DNA of 64,000 nt. Origin: Streptomyces mangrovi (GTDB taxonomy: Bacteria; Actinomycetota; Actinomycetes; Streptomycetales; Streptomycetaceae). Of this stretch, positions 51,411-59,703 are shown in pieces (position 1 is the stretch's first letter; the number at the start of each line of letters is the position of its first letter). The DNA lies in NCBI RefSeq assembly GCF_900114215.1, contig NZ_FOSG01000017.1:62001-126000 (forward strand), in the 5' to 3' direction. The translations under genes and the position numbers were made by a program. A model generated the notes under the pieces. That model did no database searches, had not been told where the DNA came from, and saw only the letters and a program-made list of their open reading frames with translations.

Positions 51411-52843
51411 ACGGTGCTCTCCTCGGTGTTCCGCGCGCGGAGGGCCGGGGCGGTCCGGCGGCCGGCGGCGCGGCGCGCGCGGGCGCGTCCGGCCTTCGTC
51501 TCCCGGGACAGGTCGGCCAGGTAGCGGTCGAAGTCGATCCGCATCCGCGGCCTGCGGTCGCTCCCCCAGCGTGCGGTGGCGTCGCGCAGATCGCGGTCGG
51601 TGGAGCGCCGCTGCTCCGCCGCCGTGGGGAGTGCGTAGGCGCCGGACAGATGGGCGGCGGCCAGTTTGGCCTGTGCCTCGACGACGGGGAGGGCGGCGCC
51701 GGTCGACTGCATCAGCCCCACGAAGGCGAGGCCGGGGTCGTCCAGGTGGAACACCCTTTTGTACAGGGGCAGCCGCTCGGGGTCCCCGCCCGTCCATCGG
51801 GTGGACAGGAAGGGGATGGTGACCCGGTACCCGGTGGCCCAGACGATGACGTCGACCGGGTCGGAGCTGCCGTCGGTGAAGACGACCCGGTCCCCCTCGA
51901 AGCGGTCGATGCCGGGGCGTGCGGCCACCTCGCCGTGGGTGAGGCGGTGCAGGATGGTGTCGCTGACGGTGGGGTGGTTCTGGAAGAGGCCTCCGGCGGG
52001 GGCGGGGAGCCCGTAGCGCTGCGGGGGGCCCACGGCCAGTGTGAGGAGGGTCTGGGCGATCCGCTGGCGGATCCGCCAGGGCAGGACGGACAGGGCGCCG
52101 CCGGTCGCGTCGGCCGGGCGGCCGAACAGGTACTTGGGGACGATGTGCACCCCGCGGCGGGCCGAGAGCAGCACCGGTCCGCGGGCGGTGTACGAGGCGT
52201 CGACGGCGATGTCCATGGCTGAGTTGCCCATGCCCACGACGAGCACCCGGCGGTCCCGGAAGATCTCGGCGGTGCGGTACTCGTGCGCGTGGATACGGGT
52301 GCCGAGGAAGCTGCCTGGGTAGCCCGGCTCGGGCAACCGGGGGTCCCAGTTGTGGCCGTTGGCGACCACGACGGCGTCGTAGCGGGCGGTGTCGCCGGTG
52401 TCGGTGGTGACGCGCCAGGCGTGTCCGGTGCCCGGTGGGTCACCGGCCGCGGGGCGGGCCGGTCGCGGATGCCCTGCGGTGGTCTCCGCCTCGTCCTCGC
52501 GTTCGACGGAGACGACCGTGGTGCCGTAGCGGATGTGCGGGACGAGGCCGAAGGTCCGCGCGTAGTCGGCGAGGTAGCCGGCCACGAGGTCGGCCGACGG
52601 GTAGTCCGGCCACGAGGCCGGCATGGGGAAGTCCGCGAACTGGGTGCGGCCCTTGCTGGTGTTGAGGTGGAGCGACGCGTAGGCAGGTGACAGGCCACTG
52701 CTGTTGTCGCGGGCCCACAGCCCTCCGGGCCGGTCGCCCTTCTCGTGGGTGACGGTGTCGAGGCCGGCGTCGAGGAGTGCCTTGGTGGCGGCGAGACCGG
52801 CCGCTCCGGCGCCGATCACGGCGACACGGCGGGGAGGGGGCAT
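51407..52843 (-). CDS. Flavin-containing monooxygenase (FMO / Baeyer-Villiger-like)
   Basis: A 478-residue class B flavoprotein monooxygenase. The FAD Rossmann motif is VAVIGAGAAGLAATKAL. The FMO identifying sequence FxGxxxHxxxY is FLGTRIHAHEY, and the NADPH Rossmann motif is VVGMGNSAMD. DVIVWATGY is the conserved ATG-type motif. Length is normal. ATG at 52843 follows AGGAGA. It heads the operon with SDR and MFS genes and is divergent from a PucR regulator. Likely activity is oxygenation of a ketone, amine or sulfur compound using NADPH and O2. An Arg/Ala-rich C-terminal tail of about 40 residues is extra relative to compact homologues. Confidence 0.9.
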   Translation of the reverse strand: MPPPRRVAVIGAGAAGLAATKALLDAGLDTVTHEKGDRPGGLWARDNSSGLSPAYASLHLNTSKGRTQFADFPMPASWPDYPSADLVAGYLADYARTFGLVPHIRYGTTVVSVEREDEAETTAGHPRPARPAAGDPPGTGHAWRVTTDTGDTARYDAVVVANGHNWDPRLPEPGYPGSFLGTRIHAHEYRTAEIFRDRRVLVVGMGNSAMDIAVDASYTARGPVLLSARRGVHIVPKYLFGRPADATGGALSVLPWRIRQRIAQTLLTLAVGPPQRYGLPAPAGGLFQNHPTVSDTILHRLTHGEVAARPGIDRFEGDRVVFTDGSSDPVDVIVWATGYRVTIPFLSTRWTGGDPERLPLYKRVFHLDDPGLAFVGLMQSTGAALPVVEAQAKLAAAHLSGAYALPTAAEQRRSTDRDLRDATARWGSDRRPRMRIDFDRYLADLSRETKAGRARARRAAGRRTAPALRARNTEESTV

Positions 52844-52987
52844 GGTGGCGTCTCCTGGGGCGGTACGGGAGGGCTGCGGGGCGAGCGCCGGCACCGCGCG
52901 CGGGCAGGGCGCCGGCGGGAGCGGCGGCGCCTCCGGGCCGTCGGGACGGCTGGGCGGCGGTGGCGGTGGCGGTGGCGGTCGGTTTGT

Positions 52988-53017
52988 GGTGGGACCCAAC
53001 CGTAGGCGCGTCCCACC
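52988..53017. promoter_or_regulatory. Candidate operator dyad in the FMO-PucR divergent region
   Basis: GGTGGGAC (52988-52995) and its exact inverted copy GTCCCACC (53010-53017) are separated by 14 bases. This is a plausible site for the adjacent PucR regulator or another dimer. A short GGCGGT tandem run just upstream (about 52954-52980) is low-complexity only. Confidence 0.45.
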
Positions 53018-53092
53018 GGCCGGGACATGGCGTGCGTCACCCGTTTCGGCCCCCGTGTTGTTCCCCGTCACAAGGGCGGGCAGGATGGCGGG

Positions 53093-54241
53093 ATGCACAC
53101 GCGCGACGACTGGCCCCCGGTGGTCGACCTCATCGAGCGGGTCGTCGGCGAGGACGACCTGCTGCCCTCGGTCGTGGCCACCGTCCGCACGATGGTGCAG
53201 GAGATCGCGGCCCTGCCCGCCGCCGACATCGCCGGGCACACCCGCGCGCTGCTGGCCGCGGCCACCCGGGCGCTGGCGGCCCGCCGGGGGCCGACGGAGG
53301 CGGAGCTGTCGTTCGTGGAGGAGTTGGCGGTGACGCGCGCCCGCCAGGGTGTGTCCATCGAGGCCGTGCTCGCGGCCGTGCACGTGGCCGAGCGGGCGAT
53401 CTGGTCCCGCGCCCGGGAGCTGGCGGGACCGGCGGGGGTGGCGCCCGAGCGACTGCTGGACGCACGGGAGCTGTACGACGACTGGGCCGAGGCCGTACGG
53501 GTCCGGCTGATCACCGCCCATCGCGCCACCGGGGCCGGCCAGGGGCCGCCGAGCGGTGAGCGGGACGCGGCGCTGCTGCGGCGGCTGTTCGCCGGCGGTT
53601 CGGCGGCGGCGCTGGCGGCCGCCGAGGCGGGCCTGCCGGCGGCGGGCGGGCTGTGGGTGCTGGTCGCCCGGCCGGAGGACGCCCAGGTCGCGGCCACGCC
53701 GGACCGCGCACCCCGCGGCCCGGGTGACCGGGCGCTGTCCGCGCTGGTGGACGGACTGCTGGTCGCCGTGTACGCCCGGCGGCCTCCGGACCGCACCGCC
53801 CGCGCCGTGGTCCGGGCGGGAGCGGCGGCCGGGCTCGCCGGCCCCGGTGAGCCGGAAGGGCTGGCCCTCGTGCGGCGTCTCGCGGTGGACGCCCTCACGG
53901 CGGCCGAGTCGGCGGGGCGGTCCGGCGTGGTGCACGTCGCCGAGGTGGCGGCGCTGGCCGCGGTGGTGGACCGGGCCGATCTGGCGGCGGTTCTCCTGGA
54001 CCGCCACGGGGCGGCGCTGGCCGGGCTGGGCGCGAACGCCGAGCCGGTCGCCCTGGCCGTCCGCGCCTGGCTGGAGGCCGACCGGGATGTGCCGGCGGCG
54101 GCCGAGCGGCTGTTCGTCCACCCCAATACGGTGCGCAACCGGATTCAGCGTTTCTCCGGTGTCACGGGGATCGACCCGGCCGGGACCTTCGGGGCCGTCG
54201 ACGCCTGGTGGCTGTGCCGGGCCTGGCTCGACCGGTCCTGA
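53093..54241 (+). CDS. PucR-family transcriptional regulator
   Basis: A 382-residue regulator with a C-terminal PucR-type helix-turn-helix, DVPAAAERLFVHPNTVRNRI then QRFSGVTGIDPAGTFGAVDA. The N-terminal ~130 residues form a helical sensor-like domain, and a GGDEF-like central region lacks catalytic motifs. ATG at 53093 lies in GCGGGATG with only a weak ribosome site; another in-frame start upstream at 53027 is less likely because its codons look non-coding. It is divergent from the monooxygenase operon with a perfect 8-bp dyad in between, so it probably regulates that operon in response to its substrate. Confidence 0.85.
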   Translation: MHTRDDWPPVVDLIERVVGEDDLLPSVVATVRTMVQEIAALPAADIAGHTRALLAAATRALAARRGPTEAELSFVEELAVTRARQGVSIEAVLAAVHVAERAIWSRARELAGPAGVAPERLLDARELYDDWAEAVRVRLITAHRATGAGQGPPSGERDAALLRRLFAGGSAAALAAAEAGLPAAGGLWVLVARPEDAQVAATPDRAPRGPGDRALSALVDGLLVAVYARRPPDRTARAVVRAGAAAGLAGPGEPEGLALVRRLAVDALTAAESAGRSGVVHVAEVAALAAVVDRADLAAVLLDRHGAALAGLGANAEPVALAVRAWLEADRDVPAAAERLFVHPNTVRNRIQRFSGVTGIDPAGTFGAVDAWWLCRAWLDRS

Positions 54242-54457
54242 CGGCCGCCAACGGTCCCGGACGAGGACGGCGCACCGGCCCGGCAGACTTCGGCGGCCTT
54301 CCCGCGGTCCTGGTCCCCATGGCCGGAACACCCGCCGCTCGACCGGGTGGACCCGCCGTCCCGGACGCGCCTCCCGCCCCTGCGCGCCCCCGTTTCCGTA
54401 CTCCCGGGCCCCCACTCCAGGGACCCGGTCGGCCACACACGGTGACACCACGCCCCC

Positions 54458-54486
54458 TTGACGTGGCCCGGTTGCTCCGGTGGTAT
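54458..54486 (+). promoter_or_regulatory. Probable sigma70-type promoter of the RiPP cluster
   Basis: TTGACG (54458-54463), a 17-base spacer and TGGTAT (54481-54486). A start point near 54493 would give a leader of about 30 bases before the precursor gene. The rest of 54242-54524 is non-coding. Confidence 0.55.
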
Positions 54487-54524
54487 CGAACGGCGCATCC
54501 GTTACTCGACTGAGAGGAACGTTC

Positions 54525-54692
54525 ATGCAAACACTCCAGGAGAAGGACCAGGCCACCCCCGAGCAGCACGCCGACGAGGTGTTCGACCTGGTGATCGGCG
54601 ATCTGGAGCAGGAGATTCCGCCTCTGGCGTCACCGACGAACTCGGGCAGCGGTACCGCCTGTGGTTCGTGTGCGGGCTTCTACTGCTGCTGA
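54525..54692 (+). CDS. Lanthipeptide-like precursor peptide, 55 residues
   Basis: A small peptide with an acidic leader (MQTLQEKDQATPEQHADEVF ... DLVIGDLEQEIPPLA) and a Ser/Thr/Cys-rich C-terminus, TNSGSGTACGSCAGFYCC (residues 38-55). Cysteines are at 46, 49, 54 and 55; Ser/Thr at 36, 38, 40, 42, 44 and 48. The core could begin near Ser36. The leader helix with hydrophobic/acidic spacing (FDLVIGDLE) resembles class II lanthipeptide leaders. GAGAGGAAC precedes ATG at 54525, and a promoter-like element sits upstream. It lies directly before a LanM-type dehydratase gene, with a palindrome between, the standard arrangement for a RiPP. No double-glycine leader cleavage motif or protease-transporter is visible. 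Confidence 0.88.
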   Translation: MQTLQEKDQATPEQHADEVFDLVIGDLEQEIPPLASPTNSGSGTACGSCAGFYCC

Positions 54693-54698
54693 CACGGC

Positions 54699-54732
54699 CC
54701 GGGTGGTGCCGTCGGCCGACGGCACCACCCGG
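54699..54732. terminator. 34-bp perfect palindrome between precursor and dehydratase genes
   Basis: CCGGGTGGTGCCGTCGG followed immediately by its exact reverse complement. As RNA it would form a very stable hairpin seven bases after the precursor stop. Such structures after precursor genes usually allow high precursor expression with limited read-through into the modification genes. Confidence 0.8.
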
Positions 54733-54773
54733 AGGGACCGAGCACCCCGCGTCGGTGAGTGGAGAGGGCGACC

Positions 54774-57221
54774 TTGTCGGATGTGCCGGCGGACATCGAG
54801 CCGCTGTGGGAAATGGGTCTTCCGGCCGGAGAGGCCTGCCCGGACGCCTCGGCCGGACTTCCGCCGGTGGCACGGCGAGTGGTCGCCGCGGTCGGTGAAG
54901 GTGCCGCGGGCGGACTGTTCCCCCCGGTCGTCACGGCCGGCCCGGAGGGGACGGTGGTGGAGGACCGGTTGCTCGGTGGCACGGCGGACGCACGCATGCT
55001 CGCGCACGCACTCCGGGACGGTCGCTTCGCACCGCTGCTGGAGATGCTGGAGACGCTGGACGGCTGGTGCGTCTCCGCGGCGCGTCGCCACGCGACGGTC
55101 GTGGCCCCCGGCGTGCTGGACGTGGTCAACGCCGATCTCTTCGGACCGGTGGTGTCCGAGGCGTTCGTGGCCTGCGCCACCGGACGGGCACGGTACGCCC
55201 GTGACCGGGTGCCGGAGTGGGCGGCACGCTGCGAGGCGTTCCTGACGCTCTTCCTGGACCGGCTGCAGCGGGACATGAGCACCTGCTGGCCCGACACCCC
55301 GGCCTTCCGGGGACCGGTCGTCGGTCTGTGGACGCACGGCGAGGAAACCCACAACGGCCGGCAACGGGTGTTACGCCTCGACTGTGCCGGCGGCGGCCGG
55401 GTGGCGTACAAGCCACGGCCCGCCTCCGGTGAGCTGCTGTTCACCGCGTGCGGCGGTTCCGGCCCGCCGGCATCGGTGTTCGAGTTGCTGAACAACTCGC
55501 CCAAGGCGTCCGGAGAGGTCCGCCTTCCGGTGCTGACGTGCTGGTCCGGCGCCCGCCCGGGCTACCTGTGGCAGGAGTGGATCGAGCCGCCGGCCCAGTG
55601 GGGACCGATCCGCTCCTTTGGCGCGTGGCGGCTGACCGGCACGCGGCTGTCGCCGCGGGAGGCGGTGCGGTTCTGGCACCGCACCGGCTCGCTGACCGCC
55701 GCGATGTTCGGCTTCGGGGTCACCGACCTGATCGGCGGCAACGTGGTGACCGGGAGCAGGCCCGGCGAGCGCGAACCGCTGCTGTACCCCATCGATCTGG
55801 AGATCTACTTCTGCCGTGTAGCCCGGCTCTACGACACGGGCCTGCTGTACGACCGGACCGCCGAGGTCGACCAGCACCACGTCGGCCTGGAGGCCACGCC
55901 GCGGTGGTGCAGCGCCGAGGGGCCGCCGGTGTGCTGGCACGAGGACCCGGACGGAACGCTGCGCCTGTACCGCCGGCGCCGGCCCTACGCCAGGGCCGAG
56001 ACCCGGACCGTGGTGGCGGACACCGGCGGCCGGGCCGGGTACGGCCCCTACCTGCCGGCGATGCTGCGCGGCATGTTCGACGCCTGGACCCTGATGTGCC
56101 GGCAGCGGCCGGCGCTCCGGCGGTTCCTGTCGGCCGCCACCGCGGGTCACTACGTCCGGGTGCTGCGGCAGCCGACCTTCCGGTACTTCGACGCACTGGT
56201 GCCACGGTGGCTGTCCGGCGGCGGTGCCGCGCCGGTCCCCGCCGAGGCGGACGTCCGCTTCGACCGGGCGGAGCTCGACCAGCTCCGGCGCATGGACGTG
56301 CCCTACTTCGTGCGTTCGCTGGAGGGCGGACCGGTGCTGCGGGTGGAGCCGCCGCCGCGGCCCTTCGCCACGGCCAGGGTCGCGGCCCGGCCCGAGCCCG
56401 AAGGGGGCTGGCCTCCGCTGCCGGAACTCCTGGAGTGCTCGAATCTGGTGCTCGCCGGTCTCGGGGTCGCGCTCCGGGACGCGGTGGAGCATGTCTTCGA
56501 CGACGTGACCGAGCATGCCGTCACCGACGAGTCGCTCGGTGTGCGGCTGCACCTGCAGAGCCCGGCCGAGGGCCAGGTCGGCTTCGACTGGCCGGAGGCG
56601 GGCAGGCGGATCACCTACATCTGGGACCGGGAGAAGGTACGGCTGCGCATCGACGCGGTGGACGCCCCCGAGGTCCCGGCCGAGCCCACGCAGGCGGGTC
56701 AGATCCGCCGCCGGCTGCTGCGGCTGGACCGGCTCGACGGCGCCCTGCGGATGCCGTGGGCGCAGGACGGAATGGCCGACGCCGCGACGGAGCGCCGTCT
56801 GCGGGCGCTGACCGATGCCGGCATCGCGTGGCTGTCCACCGTGGTGGCCGAACACGGCTGGCCGGGCCGCGGGATGGTGGGCGCCGCGGCCGCCTCCGCG
56901 GCGAGCCGTCTCGTGCAGCATGCGAGGGACCACCTGGACTTCCGCCGGCACTGCCTGGAGCTGATGCGGCAGGCCGCGGCGGCCGGTGATCTGCCCTGGC
57001 GCGAGGTCGCGTACCTGACCGACGAACTGTGCCTCGCCGACAAGGTCCCCCAGGTGTACGGCACCAAGTTCGAGGCCGTGGCCGGCGAGCTGGTGCCGTA
57101 TCCGATCGAGGAGCCGCAGGACGTGGACCGCCGGCGCGCCGCGATGGGCATGGAGCCCCTGGCGGACTACACGGACCAAATCCGGCAGCGGTTCCCCCTG
57201 ACGAAGAGGGAGGCATCATGA
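54774..57221 (+). CDS. Class II lanthipeptide dehydratase domain fused to a DUF6624-like domain (no cyclase)
   Basis: About 815 residues. Residues ~80-640 correspond to the LanM dehydratase (DUF4135) kinase-like fold. GGRVAYKPRP has the phosphate-transfer lysine (about 213), and FGVTDLIGGNV matches the catalytic D-L-H-x-x-N loop, but with Ile in place of His; the following PIDLEIYF acidic loop is kept. The usual C-terminal LanC cyclase is absent. Instead residues ~665-815 (VVAEHGWPGRGMVGAAAASA; PQVYGTKFEAVAGELVPYPI) resemble DUF6624. TTG at 54774 is preferred because GGAGAGG lies six bases upstream; GTG at 54759 would include that site. It should phosphorylate and eliminate Ser/Thr of the precursor. 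The role of the extra domain is unknown. Confidence 0.82.
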   Translation: MSDVPADIEPLWEMGLPAGEACPDASAGLPPVARRVVAAVGEGAAGGLFPPVVTAGPEGTVVEDRLLGGTADARMLAHALRDGRFAPLLEMLETLDGWCVSAARRHATVVAPGVLDVVNADLFGPVVSEAFVACATGRARYARDRVPEWAARCEAFLTLFLDRLQRDMSTCWPDTPAFRGPVVGLWTHGEETHNGRQRVLRLDCAGGGRVAYKPRPASGELLFTACGGSGPPASVFELLNNSPKASGEVRLPVLTCWSGARPGYLWQEWIEPPAQWGPIRSFGAWRLTGTRLSPREAVRFWHRTGSLTAAMFGFGVTDLIGGNVVTGSRPGEREPLLYPIDLEIYFCRVARLYDTGLLYDRTAEVDQHHVGLEATPRWCSAEGPPVCWHEDPDGTLRLYRRRRPYARAETRTVVADTGGRAGYGPYLPAMLRGMFDAWTLMCRQRPALRRFLSAATAGHYVRVLRQPTFRYFDALVPRWLSGGGAAPVPAEADVRFDRAELDQLRRMDVPYFVRSLEGGPVLRVEPPPRPFATARVAARPEPEGGWPPLPELLECSNLVLAGLGVALRDAVEHVFDDVTEHAVTDESLGVRLHLQSPAEGQVGFDWPEAGRRITYIWDREKVRLRIDAVDAPEVPAEPTQAGQIRRRLLRLDRLDGALRMPWAQDGMADAATERRLRALTDAGIAWLSTVVAEHGWPGRGMVGAAAASAASRLVQHARDHLDFRRHCLELMRQAAAAGDLPWREVAYLTDELCLADKVPQVYGTKFEAVAGELVPYPIEEPQDVDRRRAAMGMEPLADYTDQIRQRFPLTKREAS

Positions 57222-58495
57222 CCGCCCTGACCACCGGGGCCCGGCAGGCGCCCGGCGACGTCGACTGGGCCTTGTTCGGACGGCGGTACTGGGGCAGGCG
57301 GCCGGCCCGGCTGCCTGCCCGGCCCCCGGCCGGGCCCTGCGAGATGTACGCCCTGACCGTCCGCTCGTGTGCCCCGTTCCGCGCCGGCACCCGGTTCTGG
57401 GTGATGCCCGACGTCCGTCTGCTGGTCGGCGACGGCCGGCTGCGCGCGCCGGGCGCACTCCTGCCGGACACCGGCGACCGGACCCTCGACGACTACCTCG
57501 ACCGGCTGGACTCCGACGTGCACGGGCAGGGCTACCTGCTGTCCGTGCGTCAGCCGCTGCTCCTGGACTACGCGCTCTGGTCCGCCGTGCGCGCCGCGGT
57601 CAGCGGGCTGTGGCGGGAGGTCGGCTGGCCGAACCTCCCGGTGACCGCCGAGGTGCTGGTCGGCGACCGGTTCACCGAGCACACAGGCGCCGCCGAGGCG
57701 CCCACGCACGCGGCGCTGACCTGGGTGCTGCGAGGGCGTATGGAGGTGCGGCTGTGGGACGAGAGCGGCGGTCCCCCGCCGGCCGGGATCGCCGACCCGG
57801 AACACGGACCGGAGGGTGTGCGCACCATGAGCGCCGGGGCCGGCGAGCTGCTGTACTGGCCGGGCGACCGGCGGCACGTGGACGTCTACCGCGAGCGGTG
57901 CGTGGCGCTGCGCCTGCGGATCCCGGTCGACCGGCGGCTTCCCTTCACCGCCTTGCGGGACCTGCTCGCCGATCTGGTGCACGGCCGGCGCGGCCACGAC
58001 GAGACCGTGCCGTACTTCCCCTTCGGCCGCGGATCGCGCGTCGACGACGAGGACGGGGCGCTGTCCCACCTGACCGCCCTCGGTGACGAGCTGCGCACCC
58101 TCGTGGGCGGCGAGCAGCTGAACAGGACGCTGCGCGTGCGCTGGGCGGCGCTGCGGTCCGCGGCCGGTCTGGAACCGATCCCGGTGCCGCGGGAGGGCGT
58201 CCCGCTGACCTGGCACACCCGGATCCGGCGGACCGGCGAGATCGTCCGCATGCCCGACGGGCCCGGACAGGTGGTGTGGGCGGTCAACGGGAACGTCTTC
58301 TCCCTGCCGAGAGCCGCGAGCGACCGGGTGTACCCCGCACTGGGCGACGGCGAGGAGACCGGCGTCGCCGACGTGCTGCGCGCCATGGGAGCCGGCGGCG
58401 ACGGCGATGGCGATGGCGATCAGGGCGTGCTCGCGCTGCTGGACAAGCTGTACCGGCTGCGCGGCATCGACGTGGCGGAGGTGCCTGCCGGATGA
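57218..58495 (+). CDS. Cupin/JmjC-like protein lacking the HxD iron motif
   Basis: A 425-residue protein homologous in layout to its downstream neighbour: an N-terminal VDWALFGRRYWGRRP, a central double-stranded beta-helix with LTWVLRGRMEVRLW and GELLYWPGDRRHVDVY, and a C-terminal winged-helix-like tail. Where the neighbour has the iron ligands H-x-D, this one has E160-A161-P162. The distal His220 is kept. It may be a non-catalytic partner, a protein that uses different ligands, or a peptide-recognition subunit. ATG at 57218 overlaps the dehydratase stop (ATGA) and its own stop overlaps the next gene, so the proteins are made in step. A short GATGGC repeat near 58400 encodes a Gly/Asp run. 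Confidence 0.65.
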   Translation: MTALTTGARQAPGDVDWALFGRRYWGRRPARLPARPPAGPCEMYALTVRSCAPFRAGTRFWVMPDVRLLVGDGRLRAPGALLPDTGDRTLDDYLDRLDSDVHGQGYLLSVRQPLLLDYALWSAVRAAVSGLWREVGWPNLPVTAEVLVGDRFTEHTGAAEAPTHAALTWVLRGRMEVRLWDESGGPPPAGIADPEHGPEGVRTMSAGAGELLYWPGDRRHVDVYRERCVALRLRIPVDRRLPFTALRDLLADLVHGRRGHDETVPYFPFGRGSRVDDEDGALSHLTALGDELRTLVGGEQLNRTLRVRWAALRSAAGLEPIPVPREGVPLTWHTRIRRTGEIVRMPDGPGQVVWAVNGNVFSLPRAASDRVYPALGDGEETGVADVLRAMGAGGDGDGDGDQGVLALLDKLYRLRGIDVAEVPAG

Positions 58496-59703
58496 CGCTG
58501 ACCGTGGAGAAGTCGCTGGACTGGGACGTCTTCGTCGACCGGTTCTGGGACCGCGGACCCGTGCTGTACAAGGGCATCGGCAGCGTGCCCTTCACGGAGG
58601 CGGAGGTGTTCGAGTCCGCCGTGCTGGGCACCCGGCCGCCGCACCCGCTCGCCGTGCCGCGCAACGTGCAGTTCCTCGTCGGGCGGCGGCAGCAGACACA
58701 GCCGCGCGACTGCCTGCCAGAACGGTCGGACCGTTCGTTCGACGGCTACGAGCGGCGTATGGCCGAGCGGCTGGACGGACAGCGTTACGCCCTCGTGGTC
58801 CACCTGTTCCACGCGTTCTCCCACCCCCTGTGGGAGCGTGCGCAGCGGTTCTACGCCGGTCTGTGGGAGCGCGTCGGCCGGCCCGCGCACAGCGCGGGCT
58901 CCACCATGTTCCACGGCTCCTACGAGCACAGCCCCGTCGGCGTGCACCAGGACCGCTTCGCCACGTTCATGTTCTGCGTACGGGGCACCAAGCGGATGCG
59001 GTTCTGGGACGAGCGCCCGTGGACCGAGCCGGTGCACACGGTGCTGGACTACCGGCCTTACCTGGACTCCTCCTTCGTCGCCGAGGTCGAGCCGGGGGAC
59101 CTGCTGTACTGGCCGTCGCGGTACCACCACGTCGGGGAGAGCGCCGGCGACGAGCCCGCGACCAGCGTCAACGTGGGGATCCCCCGCCGTGAACACCGGC
59201 CGTACTACGAGATCAAGGATCTGCTGCGGGGCACCCGTCCGCGGGCGACGGCGCCGTTGTTCACCCCGGACGCCGGTCCGGACGGGCAGTTGTCGGGCGA
59301 GCTGCCCACCGCCCTCGGCGACGCCCTGGACGCGTTCGCGCACTGCCTGGACGAGGACCGGTTCACCGACCGGGCCACCGCTCTGGCCCTGCGGGTCGAA
59401 ACGGCCGGCGGGTTCTGGCCGACCGAGCCGCCCGCGAAACCGCGGCCGCTGGACGACGACACCCCCGTCCGGGCGTGTGCGCCCCTGCTGACCGCGCCCG
59501 GCGAGGGCGCCCGCAGGTACGCGGCGAACGGCAACGTCTCGTCCGGCACCGCCGGCCTCGAGGCCGCCGAGGTGCTGGGCCGGCTGGACGCCGGCGAGGT
59601 GGTGCGCGTCGGTGACCTGCCCGCGCACCGGCGCGCGGAGGTCCGTCATCTGCTGCAGGAACTGGAGAGTTTCCGTGCCGTCATCCGTCTCGACCCCCGC
59701 TGA
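58492..59703 (+). CDS. JmjC/cupin-like Fe(II)/2-oxoglutarate oxygenase
   Basis: A 403-residue protein related to ribosomal-oxygenase-type JmjC/cupin hydroxylases. LDWDVFVDRFWDRGPVLYKG is the typical N-terminal helix. H152-Q-D154 (VGVHQDRFATFMFCVRG) supplies two iron ligands and His212 or His213 (YWPSRYHHVGES) the third. GTKRMRFW is a candidate 2-oxoglutarate-side strand. ATG at 58492 overlaps the preceding stop. Within this RiPP operon the probable function is hydroxylation, or another 2-oxoglutarate-dependent oxidation, of a residue in the precursor core, possibly with the neighbouring HxD-less homologue as partner. Substrate residue is not predictable. Confidence 0.75.
   Translation: MTLTVEKSLDWDVFVDRFWDRGPVLYKGIGSVPFTEAEVFESAVLGTRPPHPLAVPRNVQFLVGRRQQTQPRDCLPERSDRSFDGYERRMAERLDGQRYALVVHLFHAFSHPLWERAQRFYAGLWERVGRPAHSAGSTMFHGSYEHSPVGVHQDRFATFMFCVRGTKRMRFWDERPWTEPVHTVLDYRPYLDSSFVAEVEPGDLLYWPSRYHHVGESAGDEPATSVNVGIPRREHRPYYEIKDLLRGTRPRATAPLFTPDAGPDGQLSGELPTALGDALDAFAHCLDEDRFTDRATALALRVETAGGFWPTEPPAKPRPLDDDTPVRACAPLLTAPGEGARRYAANGNVSSGTAGLEAAEVLGRLDAGEVVRVGDLPAHRRAEVRHLLQELESFRAVIRLDPR

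Noticed and set aside
54242..54457. An additional short precursor gene upstream of the recognised peptide
   Set aside because: No frame with a ribosome site and a Cys/Ser/Thr-rich end was found in this gap.
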